NCBI GenBank assembly: GCA_020425605.1
Contig: JAGQRH010000011.1
Coordinates: 56,584-120,583 of the forward strand
Direction: 5' to 3'
Length of the DNA stretch: 64,000 bases
Source: Planctomycetota bacterium
GTDB taxonomy: Bacteria > Planctomycetota > UBA8742 > UBA2392
Under the pieces are notes generated by a model that worked only from the letters and a program-made list of their open reading frames with translations, made no database searches and was not told the origin of the DNA. Below, one piece after another: positions 42,486 through 54,564 of this stretch; the first letter of the stretch is position 1; each line of letters opens with the position of its first letter. A program made the position numbers and the translations under genes.

Positions 42486-44174
42486 ATGCAGCGCCCGACA
42501 CATTTCCGCTGGACACTGATGCTGTTTGCCATCGCGGCCGCGATGCTGGCCGTGAGTCTGCCGCCGTCAACCGTACGCGCGGACGACGACTTCAAGTCGA
42601 TCAAGAAAGAGTATGAGCAGGCCAAGTCCGACGGCGCCCGCACCACCATGGGCCGCCTGATCGACAAGATGGCCCAAACCAACGAAAAGGACGCGGCAAA
42701 GTACCTGCTGAAGGAACTAGCCGATGACCAGGCCGCCCACAAGCGCGGCAAGGCAGGCCTGCCGGGCGACGTCCGGGACAAGATCGTCAACGCACTGTCC
42801 AGCTTCACGGACGAAGACAGCGTTGGGCTGATCGGAAAGGCCGCGCTCGACCTCAAGAGTGACAAGGACCCGACGCTGGCGCTGGATCAGTTCGATTTCT
42901 TCAAGTCACTGGCGCGCATGAACGGCGTCGCTTCCGCCGACAAAACCATCCGCGAAGCGCTGTCCGAGACCAAGAACCCGTTTATCAAGTGCGCGGCCCT
43001 TGAGGCCGTTCGCCAGGCTGGCGCCAAGCGCTTTGTAGACGACGTGATTGCGATCCTCGGAGAGGAAAACGAAGAGTGGGTCAAGAAGTGGCTGATCGTC
43101 CCGATCAACACACTGGCCTGCCTTGAAGACATTGTTGAGCCGGAAGAGAAAGAAGTCGCGATCAAGGTAGTCGACGCAGTTGTCGCCTTCCAGGAGCGCA
43201 CCACCTGCGCAGACGAACGCGTACGATTCTTTGGCGGCAAGATGCTGCGCAAGATCACCGGCGAAGTCGCCGACATGCAGAGCACATTCTACTGGAAGTG
43301 GTGGTCAGCGCAGATGAAGGCCGTCGGCTCAGTCGACCACAGTAACAAGCCAGAGGGCAAGCGCAGCAAGACAGCGGCCGTGCCGCCGGTGTTCGACGCG
43401 CAGCCCGTGGGAAAGCGATTCGTGTTCGTGATCGACGTCAGCAAGAGCATGGAAATGCCGCTGAAGATCACGTTGGAAGAAATTGAAAAGCGCAGGAAAG
43501 ATCGCGACGGCCCGGTCACCAAAGGCCCCAAGAAGGAAGAAGGCGGCGACGATCAGGACCCGCCGGACAAGGACGCCGACAACCCGCTGCGCCAGCTGCC
43601 GTGGGAAGAAATCAGCACAAAGATTGAGCTTGCCCGCGAAGAGCTGTCACGCGCTATCAAGAGCTTCGTCGGCGACCGCGAGTTCGCAATCGTCACGTAC
43701 TCGACGGAAGTCGAAGTCATCACCGGCGGCTGGGTAAAGGCGACCCCCGACAACTGCGCCAAGTGGTCGCGTGAAGTCAAAGACCTGGAACCGGTGGCCC
43801 TCACGAACATTCATGGCGGTCTGATGAAGGCGCTGCGGATCTCGGATAAGGGCGACGACGCCGAGCAGCCATCTGTCGACCGCGACTGCGTGCTCACGGG
43901 CGCAGACAGCATCATCTTCCTGACCGACGGCTGGGCAAGCTGGGACGACCAGAGCCAGGCCAAAACCAAGGACAAGCGCAACGGCATCGACAACAGCGTC
44001 GGCGACGGTCCGTTCATCTATGGAGAAGACATCTGGCCTGACATCCTTCGCCAGAATCTGTTCCGCAAGGTGATCATCAGTACCGTCGGCATCGGCATGC
44101 ACGACAAGGAGCTGCTTAAGGCTCTCGCCGGCAAGACCGGTGGAACATACGTGGACTGGGGCTTCCTTGAGTAG
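42486..44174 (+). CDS. Secreted HEAT + VWA protein, triplet member 1
   Basis: 562 aa. Signal peptide (FRWTLMLFAIAAAMLAVSL, cut near VRA). Residues 40-290 are HEAT-like helices, ending in a conserved FYWKWWS motif. The VWA domain has a complete MIDAS: D317, S319, S321 in VFVIDVSKSM, Thr in NIHGGLMKAL context (TNIHGG), and Asp in IIFLTDGW. A Lys/Asp-rich insertion of about 50 residues follows the first MIDAS strand, unlike members 2 and 3. Strong Shine-Dalgarno GAGGAGG. Member 2 begins 60 nt downstream. Likely external partner of MoxR (inference). Confidence 0.85.
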   Translation: MQRPTHFRWTLMLFAIAAAMLAVSLPPSTVRADDDFKSIKKEYEQAKSDGARTTMGRLIDKMAQTNEKDAAKYLLKELADDQAAHKRGKAGLPGDVRDKIVNALSSFTDEDSVGLIGKAALDLKSDKDPTLALDQFDFFKSLARMNGVASADKTIREALSETKNPFIKCAALEAVRQAGAKRFVDDVIAILGEENEEWVKKWLIVPINTLACLEDIVEPEEKEVAIKVVDAVVAFQERTTCADERVRFFGGKMLRKITGEVADMQSTFYWKWWSAQMKAVGSVDHSNKPEGKRSKTAAVPPVFDAQPVGKRFVFVIDVSKSMEMPLKITLEEIEKRRKDRDGPVTKGPKKEEGGDDQDPPDKDADNPLRQLPWEEISTKIELAREELSRAIKSFVGDREFAIVTYSTEVEVITGGWVKATPDNCAKWSREVKDLEPVALTNIHGGLMKALRISDKGDDAEQPSVDRDCVLTGADSIIFLTDGWASWDDQSQAKTKDKRNGIDNSVGDGPFIYGEDIWPDILRQNLFRKVIISTVGIGMHDKELLKALAGKTGGTYVDWGFLE

Positions 44175-44234
44175 CCCCCGCTCGGGGTCAGCGGCGCTGT
44201 CCGCGTAGAGCGGCAGCCGCAAGAAGGAAACGTA

Positions 44235-45629
44235 ATGCACAGACACTTTGCTCTGTTGTTGGCCGCGTTCGCATTGATGTTCGCGCCGGTTGCCGTCACA
44301 CACATTGAGGCGCGCAAGAACGCTCCCGTGCTGGTCAAGGACGACCCCAACGAGGCCTTCGAGGCTTTCAATCGCCTGCTGCCACTGGTCGTGACCGGCG
44401 ACGATGCAGACGCAACGGCCGTGCGGGAGGCGCTCGGCGACAAGTCACCCTGGGTCGTAATCGGCGCCGTCGAGGCCGTGCGGCAGGGCGAAGTCAGCAA
44501 GAGCGGCAAGGGCAAAGTATTCCTGCCGGACATCATCGCGCTGATGGACGAGAAGCAGAAGAAGCTCCACAAGGAAGAGATCGTCACCGTCAACGTAATC
44601 GCCTGCCTTGGTGTGCTTGCGGAGAAGGACTCGCCGGAAGCGCTGCAGGTCGCACAGGCACTGGTCAACTGGCAGAAGTGGTCTGACAATGAAGTCGTCC
44701 GTCTGCGCCACATGGCCGAAAAGGTGCTGTTCAACATCAGCGGCGAAGACTGCACCCTGAAGGCCGAAACCGTCGGCTTCTGGGAATGGTGGATTCGCAA
44801 CAAAGCAAATGCCCAGCCCGACAAGCCACCCGAGAAGCAGAGCAAGACGGCCCCTATCATCTTCAAAGAGCCCGCCGTCGGCACGCGCATCGTTTTCGTG
44901 ATCGACGTGTCCGACAGTATGAAGTGGCCGATCAATGAAGAGGACCTGCCCAAGATCAAGAAACTGACGTCCCACCTGGACTGGGACAAGATGCCTGACC
45001 CCTGCTGCGCCATGGACCTCGCCAAGGCCGAGCTGATGCATTCCATCGACGCGCTGCAGCCCGGTGCCGAGAACCCGGACGCCAAAGGCGGCAAGAGCAC
45101 AAAGTGGAGCAAGAACGACCCGGAGCGGCGCTACTTCTCGATCATCACCTACTCACAGGAAGTCGTGAACTTCAGCGAGGGCTGGGTCGAAGCCACCGAG
45201 AAGAACTGCAATGTCTGGAAAGCAAAAGTCGAGGAGCTGGAGCCCGAGTCCTACACCAACATCCACGGCGCCCTGCTGATGGCCATGGGCCTGCATGAAA
45301 AGGGCGTCAAGACAGACAACCTTGAGCTCGACAAGGACTGCGTCCTCGGAGGCGCACACACCATTGTCTTCCTGACCGACGGCTACGCGACCTGGAGCAA
45401 TGACTCCACCGACCGCACCGAAAAGGACCAGTTCGGCAACCCGGTGGGCAACGGCGAGTTCGTTACCCGTGAAAAGCTGCTGGAGCTGGCGGTGCGCATA
45501 AACCGCTTCCGCAAGGTGGTGATCAACACCGTCGGCATCGGCAACCACGACAAGGAGCTGATGCGCGACCTGGCCAAGCAGTCCGGCGGCAGCTACCAGA
45601 ACTGGTATTGCCGCATCGTGTACAAGTAA
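44235..45629 (+). CDS. Secreted HEAT + VWA protein, triplet member 2
   Basis: 464 aa, with GAAGGAAACGTA before the ATG. Signal peptide (LLLAAFALMFAPVAV). HEAT-like helices to about 215, with GEDCTLKAETVGFWEWW near the end. VWA MIDAS D224, S226, S228 ([10 protein letters not shown]), TNIHGALLMA and [11 protein letters not shown]. The C-terminus [18 protein letters not shown] is almost identical to member 3. The intact MIDAS implies divalent-metal-dependent ligand binding. Its N-terminal solenoid is shorter than in member 1. It is followed 75 nt later by member 3. Confidence 0.85.
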   Translation: MHRHFALLLAAFALMFAPVAVTHIEARKNAPVLVKDDPNEAFEAFNRLLPLVVTGDDADATAVREALGDKSPWVVIGAVEAVRQGEVSKSGKGKVFLPDIIALMDEKQKKLHKEEIVTVNVIACLGVLAEKDSPEALQVAQALVNWQKWSDNEVVRLRHMAEKVLFNISGEDCTLKAETVGFWEWWIRNKANAQPDKPPEKQSKTAPIIFKEPAVGTRIVFVIDVSDSMKWPINEEDLPKIKKLTSHLDWDKMPDPCCAMDLAKAELMHSIDALQPGAENPDAKGGKSTKWSKNDPERRYFSIITYSQEVVNFSEGWVEATEKNCNVWKAKVEELEPESYTNIHGALLMAMGLHEKGVKTDNLELDKDCVLGGAHTIVFLTDGYATWSNDSTDRTEKDQFGNPVGNGEFVTREKLLELAVRINRFRKVVINTVGIGNHDKELMRDLAKQSGGSYQNWYCRIVYK

Positions 45630-45704
45630 CCCCGCAGCGCGCCAACCCCTTGGCGCAAGCCCGCAGCAGGCTCTGGGAGGAGGCTGGGCGGGACTGAGGA
45701 AACC

Positions 45705-47255
45705 ATGTTCATCCGCATCGTCATGATCGCGGCGTTGGCACTTGTGCTGGCGCCTGCGGTCACCGTGCACGCCGCCAACAAGGAAGTCGACAGGGCCAAA
45801 GGCGCCTACCAGCTCGCGCAGGACGCTGATGCCCGCGACGCGGCGCTGGCAGCCCTCGTGGCGACCGAACACGAAGAGGCCGTGGAGTTCATCGTCGCTC
45901 GGATTGCGCGCGAGGAAGACGACATCCGGCGCAATGAATTCATCACTGCGCTCTCGCAGTTCTCGGCCAGCAAACCGGTCAAGGCGCTGCTGAAAGCCGC
46001 CGAATCGGTCGACAGCGAGGGCGATCATCAGCTCACTCACCACCAGTGCGATCTTCTGACCGCTCTCGCCCTGAGCCGAAAGTCTGACGTCGCTGAGAGG
46101 GGCCTGCGCAAGCTGCTGGAAGACCAGCGTCTGAAACCATGGACTACACTGGCGCTGGTTGAAGCAATCCGGGCCGCGGATGTGGTCGATCCGGGCGCAG
46201 GCCGACGCTTCAGCACCGAAGTTCGTGCACTGCTTGCGAAGAAGCAGGCAAGGCGGCTGGAACTCGAAATCGTGACCCTGAATGTGCTCGCCTGCCTCAA
46301 GCAGCTGACGCCCAAGGACACCCCAGAGGAGCGCAACGCCACGGTAAGGGCGATCGTCGATTGGCAGGCCTGGAGCCATAACACCCAACCCCGCCTGCAG
46401 GACATGGCGGACCGCGTGCTTTCTCACCTTACGGGAGAGACCTGCACCCTGAATGATGAGACGCTTAACTTCTGGCGCTGGTGGCTCGCCAACAGCCCCG
46501 ATGGAGCCGACCAGCCGAAGCCGCAAGCCCGCCGCACGGCAACACTCTTTGAGCAACCCTCATTCGGCGATCACATCGTGTTCGTGATCGACGTCTCCGA
46601 CAGCATGAAATACGACGTGACCGACGAGGGGCGCGCCGCAATCCGCAAGAAGACCGAACACCTGGACTGGACCAGGATCAAGAGCAAGCTCGACCTGGCC
46701 CGGCAGGAACTGATCCACTCGATCAACCAGCTAAACCCGGGCAAAGATGCCCAGGATAGCCAGCGCCCACGCTTTGCCATCGTCGCCTATTCAGACCGCG
46801 TATTCACTCGCACCAACGGCTGGCTGATCGCGGATGATGACGGCTGCAAATCCGGCGTGGCCATAGCTGAAAAGCTCGAAATCAAGTTCACAACCAACAT
46901 CCATGACGGGCTGGCACAGGCGTTCGAGATCCACGATGGCGGCAACAAGGCCGCCCACCCCGACACAGACCAAGGCTGCGTACTGTCCGGTGCACACACG
47001 ATCGTGTTCCTGACCGACGGCTACGCGACTGCGAACGACGACAAGAAGCTGGTCGAGCCGGCGAACATCCTCGCCTCGATCCGCCGACTGAACCGCTTTC
47101 GGAAAGTCGTCATTAACACGGTCGGCATCGGCAATTACGACAAGCAGCTGATGACAGACCTCGCCACAGACTCGGGCGGCGAGCCCACAGACTGGTACTT
47201 CAAAGAGAACGTGGACGAGAAGAAGGGCAACTTCGGCCCGGCCGTCGGGCGATAG
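45705..47255 (+). CDS. Secreted HEAT + VWA protein, triplet member 3
   Basis: 516 aa. Signal peptide ([19 protein letters not shown]). HEAT-like helices from 30 to 280 (for example AAALVAT and IVARIARE pieces), the [17 protein letters not shown] motif shared with member 2, then a VWA domain with D296, S298, S300 ([10 protein letters not shown]), [10 protein letters not shown] and [10 protein letters not shown]. Ends in a charged [10 protein letters not shown] tail. It is the last gene of the triplet, 53 nt before queC. The paralogues probably arose by tandem duplication and diverged mainly in the solenoid. Confidence 0.85.
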   Translation: MFIRIVMIAALALVLAPAVTVHAANKEVDRAKGAYQLAQDADARDAALAALVATEHEEAVEFIVARIAREEDDIRRNEFITALSQFSASKPVKALLKAAESVDSEGDHQLTHHQCDLLTALALSRKSDVAERGLRKLLEDQRLKPWTTLALVEAIRAADVVDPGAGRRFSTEVRALLAKKQARRLELEIVTLNVLACLKQLTPKDTPEERNATVRAIVDWQAWSHNTQPRLQDMADRVLSHLTGETCTLNDETLNFWRWWLANSPDGADQPKPQARRTATLFEQPSFGDHIVFVIDVSDSMKYDVTDEGRAAIRKKTEHLDWTRIKSKLDLARQELIHSINQLNPGKDAQDSQRPRFAIVAYSDRVFTRTNGWLIADDDGCKSGVAIAEKLEIKFTTNIHDGLAQAFEIHDGGNKAAHPDTDQGCVLSGAHTIVFLTDGYATANDDKKLVEPANILASIRRLNRFRKVVINTVGIGNYDKQLMTDLATDSGGEPTDWYFKENVDEKKGNFGPAVGR

Positions 47256-47274
47256 CCGAGCTGCTTTTTGCCGT

Positions 47275-47302
47275 TGCGCGGCTCCATATGGCGGGCTATC
47301 CC
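47275..47302 (+). promoter_or_regulatory. Possible queC promoter close to the start codon
   Basis: TTGCGC (47275-47280), 16-bp spacer, TATCCC (47297-47302), 6 nt to ATG 47309. The -10 lacks the final T, so this is a weaker member of the leaderless set. Confidence 0.3.
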
Positions 47303-47308
47303 TCACCC

Positions 47309-47995
47309 ATGAACGCCACACCCGCAATTGTGCTGGTAAGCGGAGGCCTCGACAGCGCCACGGTGCTTGCGATGGCCAAGGCGGATGGCTACCTCCCCCA
47401 TGCCCTGACCTTCGACTACGGCCAGCGCCACGATGTTGAGCTGCAAGCTGCCAATACCGTCTGCGAGTCGCTTGGCGTCGCGCTCCCGAAAGTGATCCAA
47501 CTCGACCTTAGGGCCATCGGCGGCAGCGCACTGACGGCCGACATTGATGTCCCCAAGGACCGGCCTGATGGGGCCGAGGGCATCCCGATCACCTATGTGC
47601 CGGCCCGGAACACTCTGTTTCTAAGCTATGCGCTGGCCTACGCCGAGGCTGCCGGCGCACACGACATCTTCATCGGGGTCAACGCGGTGGACTATTCGGG
47701 CTATCCCGATTGCCGCCCTGAGTTCATCGAAGCCTTTGAGACGCTTGCGAACCTGGCGACGCGAGAGGGCGTAGAGGGCCGCCCCATCCGCATCCACGCG
47801 CCGCTGGTGAAACTGACCAAGGCCGAAATCATCCGCAGGGGCGTCGCCCTGGGAGTGGACTATGGGCTGACTCACTCCTGCTATGACCCGGTAGGCGGCC
47901 TGGCATGCGGGCGCTGTGATTCCTGCACCCTGCGAAGGCGTGGGTTTATAGACGCCGGAATAAACGATCCGACTCGATACACCGATTCGGCTTGA
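47309..47995 (+). CDS. queC: 7-cyano-7-deazaguanine synthase
   Basis: 228 aa from ATG 47309 ([20 protein letters not shown]), the usual family N-terminus; an in-frame ATG lies at 47288. It catalyses the ATP-dependent conversion of CDG to preQ0 on the way to queuosine. The PP-loop SGGLDS is at 11-16, [19 protein letters not shown] and [20 protein letters not shown] are present, and the zinc site uses cysteines in [19 protein letters not shown]. It looks active. No preQ1 riboswitch is visible in the short upstream gap. It is separated from the HEAT-VWA triplet by only 53 nt, so co-transcription is possible. Confidence 0.95.
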   Translation: MNATPAIVLVSGGLDSATVLAMAKADGYLPHALTFDYGQRHDVELQAANTVCESLGVALPKVIQLDLRAIGGSALTADIDVPKDRPDGAEGIPITYVPARNTLFLSYALAYAEAAGAHDIFIGVNAVDYSGYPDCRPEFIEAFETLANLATREGVEGRPIRIHAPLVKLTKAEIIRRGVALGVDYGLTHSCYDPVGGLACGRCDSCTLRRRGFIDAGINDPTRYTDSA

Positions 47996-48019
47996 TTACC
48001 TGTGGGCCGTTACTACCTT
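47992..48019 (+). promoter_or_regulatory. Predicted promoter of the acidic-tail gene
   Basis: TTGATT (47992-47997, overlapping the queC stop), 16-bp spacer, TACCTT (48014-48019). GAGGGA follows at a normal distance before the ATG at 48054, so this one is leadered. Confidence 0.5.
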
Positions 48020-48053
48020 GCCGTCCGTTAGAAGGCTCTGAGGGAACTGGTCT

Positions 48054-48665
48054 ATGCCGAACCAGCCGATATCCATCAATCTAGACCGCATGGTCGATGC
48101 CATGCTCGATACCCGCACGCCCCACTACTGGGACCCCAAACGGTCCAAGATCGTGCGTGGCAGCAGCGAGCTTGACGACGACCGCACCCGTCGCGTGTTG
48201 ATCGACACGATCGGCAAGCGAAAGTTCAAGCAGCTGACCGACGGCTTCACCAAGAACATCGACCCCAGGGACGCCAAGCTGGTCCAGGAGGCAGTCAAGG
48301 GCAGCTTCGACAAGTTTAATCGACTGCTGCAGAAGCGCCTGGACCTGAAGCAGGCCTGGATCGCCTACGCCGGCGTTGAGCTGATGGATGCGGCCGTTGA
48401 CTGGCTGTCGATGCAGGGCGTCGAGGAGTTCATCGCGACCGGCGAAATCGCGAAGTTCGCCGTAGAAGAGGCCGAGGCCGAAGAAGAAGAAGAGGACGAC
48501 GAACTCGACGTCGATGACGACGAAGAAGAAGAGCCCGAAGAAGAGGAAGAAGAGGAAGTCGAGGAAGAAGAAGAGGAAGAAGACGAAGAGGAAGAAGACG
48601 AAGACGAAGACGAAGACGACGAAGAAGAAGAAGACTCCGTCGAAGAAGGCGAAGACGACGAATAG
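48054..48665 (+). CDS. UPF0158-like protein with long Asp/Glu tail
   Basis: 203 aa. Residues 1-135 resemble UPF0158: INLDRMVDAMLDTRTPHYWD, then a helical KLVQEAVKGSFDKFNRLLQK and AWIAYAGVELMDAAVDWL. From about residue 137 to the end nearly every residue is Glu or Asp (about 67 residues, encoded mostly by GAA, GAG and GAC), giving a very acidic tail. The tail is unusual for the family. A predicted promoter and GAGGGA precede it, and a hairpin terminator follows. Function unknown; such tails often bind basic proteins, mimic nucleic acid or bind cations. Confidence 0.75.
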   Translation: MPNQPISINLDRMVDAMLDTRTPHYWDPKRSKIVRGSSELDDDRTRRVLIDTIGKRKFKQLTDGFTKNIDPRDAKLVQEAVKGSFDKFNRLLQKRLDLKQAWIAYAGVELMDAAVDWLSMQGVEEFIATGEIAKFAVEEAEAEEEEEDDELDVDDDEEEEPEEEEEEEVEEEEEEEDEEEEDEDEDEDDEEEEDSVEEGEDDE

Positions 48666-48690
48666 TCGGAAACCCTGACACGTTACTCCC

Positions 48691-48713
48691 AAGCCCGGGT
48701 TGATCCCGGGCTT
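48691..48713 (+). terminator. Hairpin terminator after the acidic-tail gene
   Basis: AAGCCCGGG, loop TTGAT, CCCGGGCTT, followed by TGTTCA. The 9-bp GC-rich stem is strong but the T-run is short. Confidence 0.6.
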
Positions 48714-48741
48714 TGTTCACTTCCGGCCGTATACTCACAAG

Positions 48742-51948
<3,207 letters not shown>

Positions 51949-52020
51949 GCTGTATCCCGAATTCTCCCACACCCTTGCCCGCACGCCCGATTCATCGCAA
52001 GCTGCCGCCCCGGAGAATTC

Positions 52021-53145
52021 ATGAAACGCATCCTGGCCGCCGTGCTGCTGTTGCTGTTCATCTGTCCGCTCGTCGTGGCGGACGAGCGCTCCGATGGCTC
52101 GAATGAGATCCTGGCCGTGGTCAACGGCAAAGCGATCACGTACCAGCAGATCGTCGGCGACCTGGACATGCAGGCCGAGATCAACGCCACCCGCACCATC
52201 CAGCGCGTGCCAGCCGAGATCGCCGATGAGGAGATCGAAGACCAGCTGGTTTTCCAGCGCCTGCGCAGCTACATCCTGCAGCGACTGCTGGATGCCGAAG
52301 CCGAGCGCGTGCAGCTCAAGATCAGTGACTCGCAGATGCGCGGGATCATCAATCGTCAGAAGAAGAACCTCGGCCTGCGTGATGACGACGTAAAGAGCTG
52401 GGCGAGCTTCCTGAAAGAGAAGTACAACATCACACCCGGCGAGTACCTTGAGCGCACACGCGGTGAAATCCGTCGCAACGAAATCATGAACTACATGGCT
52501 GGCCTGTACGGCCCTCTGCCCGCGCAGTTCCCACTGGAGATCTACTTCTCTCTGTCAGTTACCCCTCGGGACGTGCGTGAGGACTTCGAGAAAACTGCCG
52601 ACAGCTGGCGGATCGCCCGAAAGATTGACTATCGACGCTTCCGCCTGCTTTATCCCCCGGAGATTTCGTATGAGGCAAAGGGAAAACTGTACGCGGCAGT
52701 GACGGGCGGGGAATCCAGCGTGCGGGAGCGAATGCTCAAGGGGGAGTCAATGGAGGCAGCGTCAGACGGCCTGCGGAGACTCGTTGAGGATCTAGGCCTG
52801 ATTGGCGCGCAACTCGAACTCAGTGAGCGTTCGACTGCCAAGGATGACAGTGACCTGGACCCCACGACTTACCAGATGGTCCTTTCTGTCTCGTCAAACG
52901 GCGGGATCAGCGAGCTTGGCTATGCCGAAGACACGGACGACGAAGGCCAGAAGCTCGAAGGGTTTCAGTTTGTACAGCTGTTCAGCCGCGAAGATGGCGA
53001 CCGCCGCAACTTTGAAAGCCCGAAGGTCCAGGAGGGCATTCGCGCCAAGATTGAGCGCGATCGCCTCGCGCAGAACCAATCAAAAGTTCAGCAGGCCTTG
53101 CTCAAGCGCGCGGCCATTGTTCCTGAGAAGTTGTTTCCGCGCTGA
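52021..53145 (+). CDS. Secreted SurA/PpiC-like periplasmic chaperone
   Basis: 374 aa with a signal peptide (ILAAVLLLLFICPLVVA) and CCGGAG before the ATG. The SurA-type N-terminal opening EILAVVNGKAITYQQIVGDL is clear, followed by helices. A degenerate PPIase-like segment occupies roughly 180-340 (PRDVREDFEKTADSW and LEGFQFVQLFSRE), then a final helix (VQEGIRAKIERDRLAQNQ). Outer-membrane protein chaperoning or proline isomerisation is a family-based inference; PPIase active-site residues are not clearly preserved. It follows mfd by 72 nt. Confidence 0.82.
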   Translation: MKRILAAVLLLLFICPLVVADERSDGSNEILAVVNGKAITYQQIVGDLDMQAEINATRTIQRVPAEIADEEIEDQLVFQRLRSYILQRLLDAEAERVQLKISDSQMRGIINRQKKNLGLRDDDVKSWASFLKEKYNITPGEYLERTRGEIRRNEIMNYMAGLYGPLPAQFPLEIYFSLSVTPRDVREDFEKTADSWRIARKIDYRRFRLLYPPEISYEAKGKLYAAVTGGESSVRERMLKGESMEAASDGLRRLVEDLGLIGAQLELSERSTAKDDSDLDPTTYQMVLSVSSNGGISELGYAEDTDDEGQKLEGFQFVQLFSREDGDRRNFESPKVQEGIRAKIERDRLAQNQSKVQQALLKRAAIVPEKLFPR

Positions 53146-53209
53146 TTCGCCATAGGCAAACGCGCGCCCATGAGTTAAGTACCAACGCAAGCAGCCGTCG
53201 GAGCACCCA

Positions 53210-53476
53210 ATGCCAGCGCCACCCAAACGCTATAAGGTCGGCGAGATCATGCGCCACACGGGGCTGTCGCGGCAGACTATCCACAACTACACAATGCTCG
53301 GCCTGATTCACCCCGTTGAGCGCACCGAGGCCGGCCACCGCCTCTACGACGAGGCCGTCTTCGACCGCATCCGCAAGATCGAGATGCTGAAGATCCATCG
53401 TACGCTCAACGAAATCCGCGAAATGCTTGAAGAAGAAGACAAGCAGGCAGGCGGCGGGCAAAGCGCCGCCGGCTAG
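53210..53476 (+). CDS. Small MerR-type DNA-binding regulator
   Basis: 88 aa consisting almost only of a MerR helix-turn-helix (YKVGEIMRHTGLSRQTIHNY, then LIHPVERTEAGHRLYDEAVF) and the first part of the dimer helix (IRKIEMLKIHRTLNEIREML). The usual effector-binding C-terminus is missing, and the protein ends in a Gly/Gln tail. CGGAG precedes the ATG. It may act as a dimer on a nearby promoter; targets unknown. Its stop TAG overlaps the stop of the convergent glycosyltransferase gene (CTAG). Confidence 0.85.
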   Translation: MPAPPKRYKVGEIMRHTGLSRQTIHNYTMLGLIHPVERTEAGHRLYDEAVFDRIRKIEMLKIHRTLNEIREMLEEEDKQAGGGQSAAG

Positions 53477-54549
53477 GTCGGAATGTTGAGTTCCCGGCGG
53501 CATGCAGCCAGCACTCGCTCAACCGAGATCGCATCCATGCACCGATGGTCGATCGGGCATTCCTTCAACTGGCACGGCCAGCTGTATGGCGAGCAATCCA
53601 CACGCTCACGGATCACCTCGCCCCGCTCAATCTTGGGAAGCGCTGTGTAGCGCGGGTCGTTCGGCCCCATTACACATACAACCGGCTTGCCCAGCGCCAC
53701 ACCGATGTGCCTCGGCCCGGCATCGTTGGTCAGCACCAGTGCCGCCCGTTCGTACACGGCCTTGAGGGTCCCCAGATCCAGGCCGGCGCTGGTCGGATAT
53801 TCACGCCCGGCCGCCATGTTCACGGTCTCCGCATCCGCCATCTCGTTGGGCGCCACGCTGAGCATCACCTTTGCCCCATCGGCCGAGAGCTCATTCAGAA
53901 CCTCTGCATACCGCACTGGCGGCCACAGCTTGCTAGGACCGAATGCCCCGCCAGGCGCGCAGATGACCAACGGACCGGCGTCCAGCCCATGCTCGGCTAC
54001 AAACTCTTCGGCGGCTGCGCGCTCAACGTCACTGACCGGCAGACTGGGCCTCAGTTCCCCGGGCGGAATGCCGACTTCGTCGAGCAGGTCCATGAAGTAC
54101 TGGCCGGTGTATTTTGGCTGAAACTTGCCGTCGGAGCCGCGTTCACGCTCGCGTCCCGCGTGCAGCAGAAAGCTGCGGCCGTCCTTGAAATAACCGACGC
54201 GCTTCTTCACCCGCCCTTGAAAGAACTGCCAGGCACTGCTGAAGCTGTTCGGGAACACGAACCCGAGGTCGAACCTGCGCTTGCGGAGCTCGGCCGAGAA
54301 CTTGTTTGCGCCAATCAGCCCCCGATGTGCGCCATTGCGATCATAGGGAATCAGTTCCTTGAACCAGGCGTTGCCCTCCAGCAGCGGCAATCCGGCCGGC
54401 AGGCAGACGAGGCTGAGCTGGTCGCGGCCGAAATGCGCCGCCAGGCGGGCGAAGGCGGGCGTGGCCATCACCAGGTCCCCCAAGGCGTTGGGGGCCCGGA
54501 CGACTACGTTGCGGGAGTCCAGAAGGTCGCGTACCATCGAATCGATCAT
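53473..54549 (-). CDS. Glycosyltransferase family 9 (heptosyltransferase-like)
   Basis: 358 aa from ATG 54549, with ATG 54537 also possible; a longer frame would run over the divergent HEAT gene and is rejected. GT9 features: NVVVRAPNALGDLVMATPAF near the N-terminus, PLVICAPGGAFGPSKLWPPV in the middle, and ALVLTNDAGPRHIGVALGKP with VVCVMGPNDPRY in the nucleotide-sugar domain. Likely transfers heptose or a related sugar to lipopolysaccharide or another glycan on the cytoplasmic side of the inner membrane. A Cys-rich C-terminus (CSPYSWPCQLKECPIDHRC) is common in the family. Confidence 0.88.
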   Translation of the reverse strand: MIDSMVRDLLDSRNVVVRAPNALGDLVMATPAFARLAAHFGRDQLSLVCLPAGLPLLEGNAWFKELIPYDRNGAHRGLIGANKFSAELRKRRFDLGFVFPNSFSSAWQFFQGRVKKRVGYFKDGRSFLLHAGRERERGSDGKFQPKYTGQYFMDLLDEVGIPPGELRPSLPVSDVERAAAEEFVAEHGLDAGPLVICAPGGAFGPSKLWPPVRYAEVLNELSADGAKVMLSVAPNEMADAETVNMAAGREYPTSAGLDLGTLKAVYERAALVLTNDAGPRHIGVALGKPVVCVMGPNDPRYTALPKIERGEVIRERVDCSPYSWPCQLKECPIDHRCMDAISVERVLAACRRELNIPT

Positions 54550-54564
54550 ATCTGAAGGGCGTCC

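Noticed and set aside
47256..47308. preQ1 riboswitch upstream of queC
   Set aside because: Too short and no recognisable conserved core.
48081..48692. Phe/Val/Leu-rich minus-strand frame opposite the Asp/Glu tail
   Set aside because: It simply complements GAA/GAG codons; the plus strand has a promoter, a ribosome site and a terminator.
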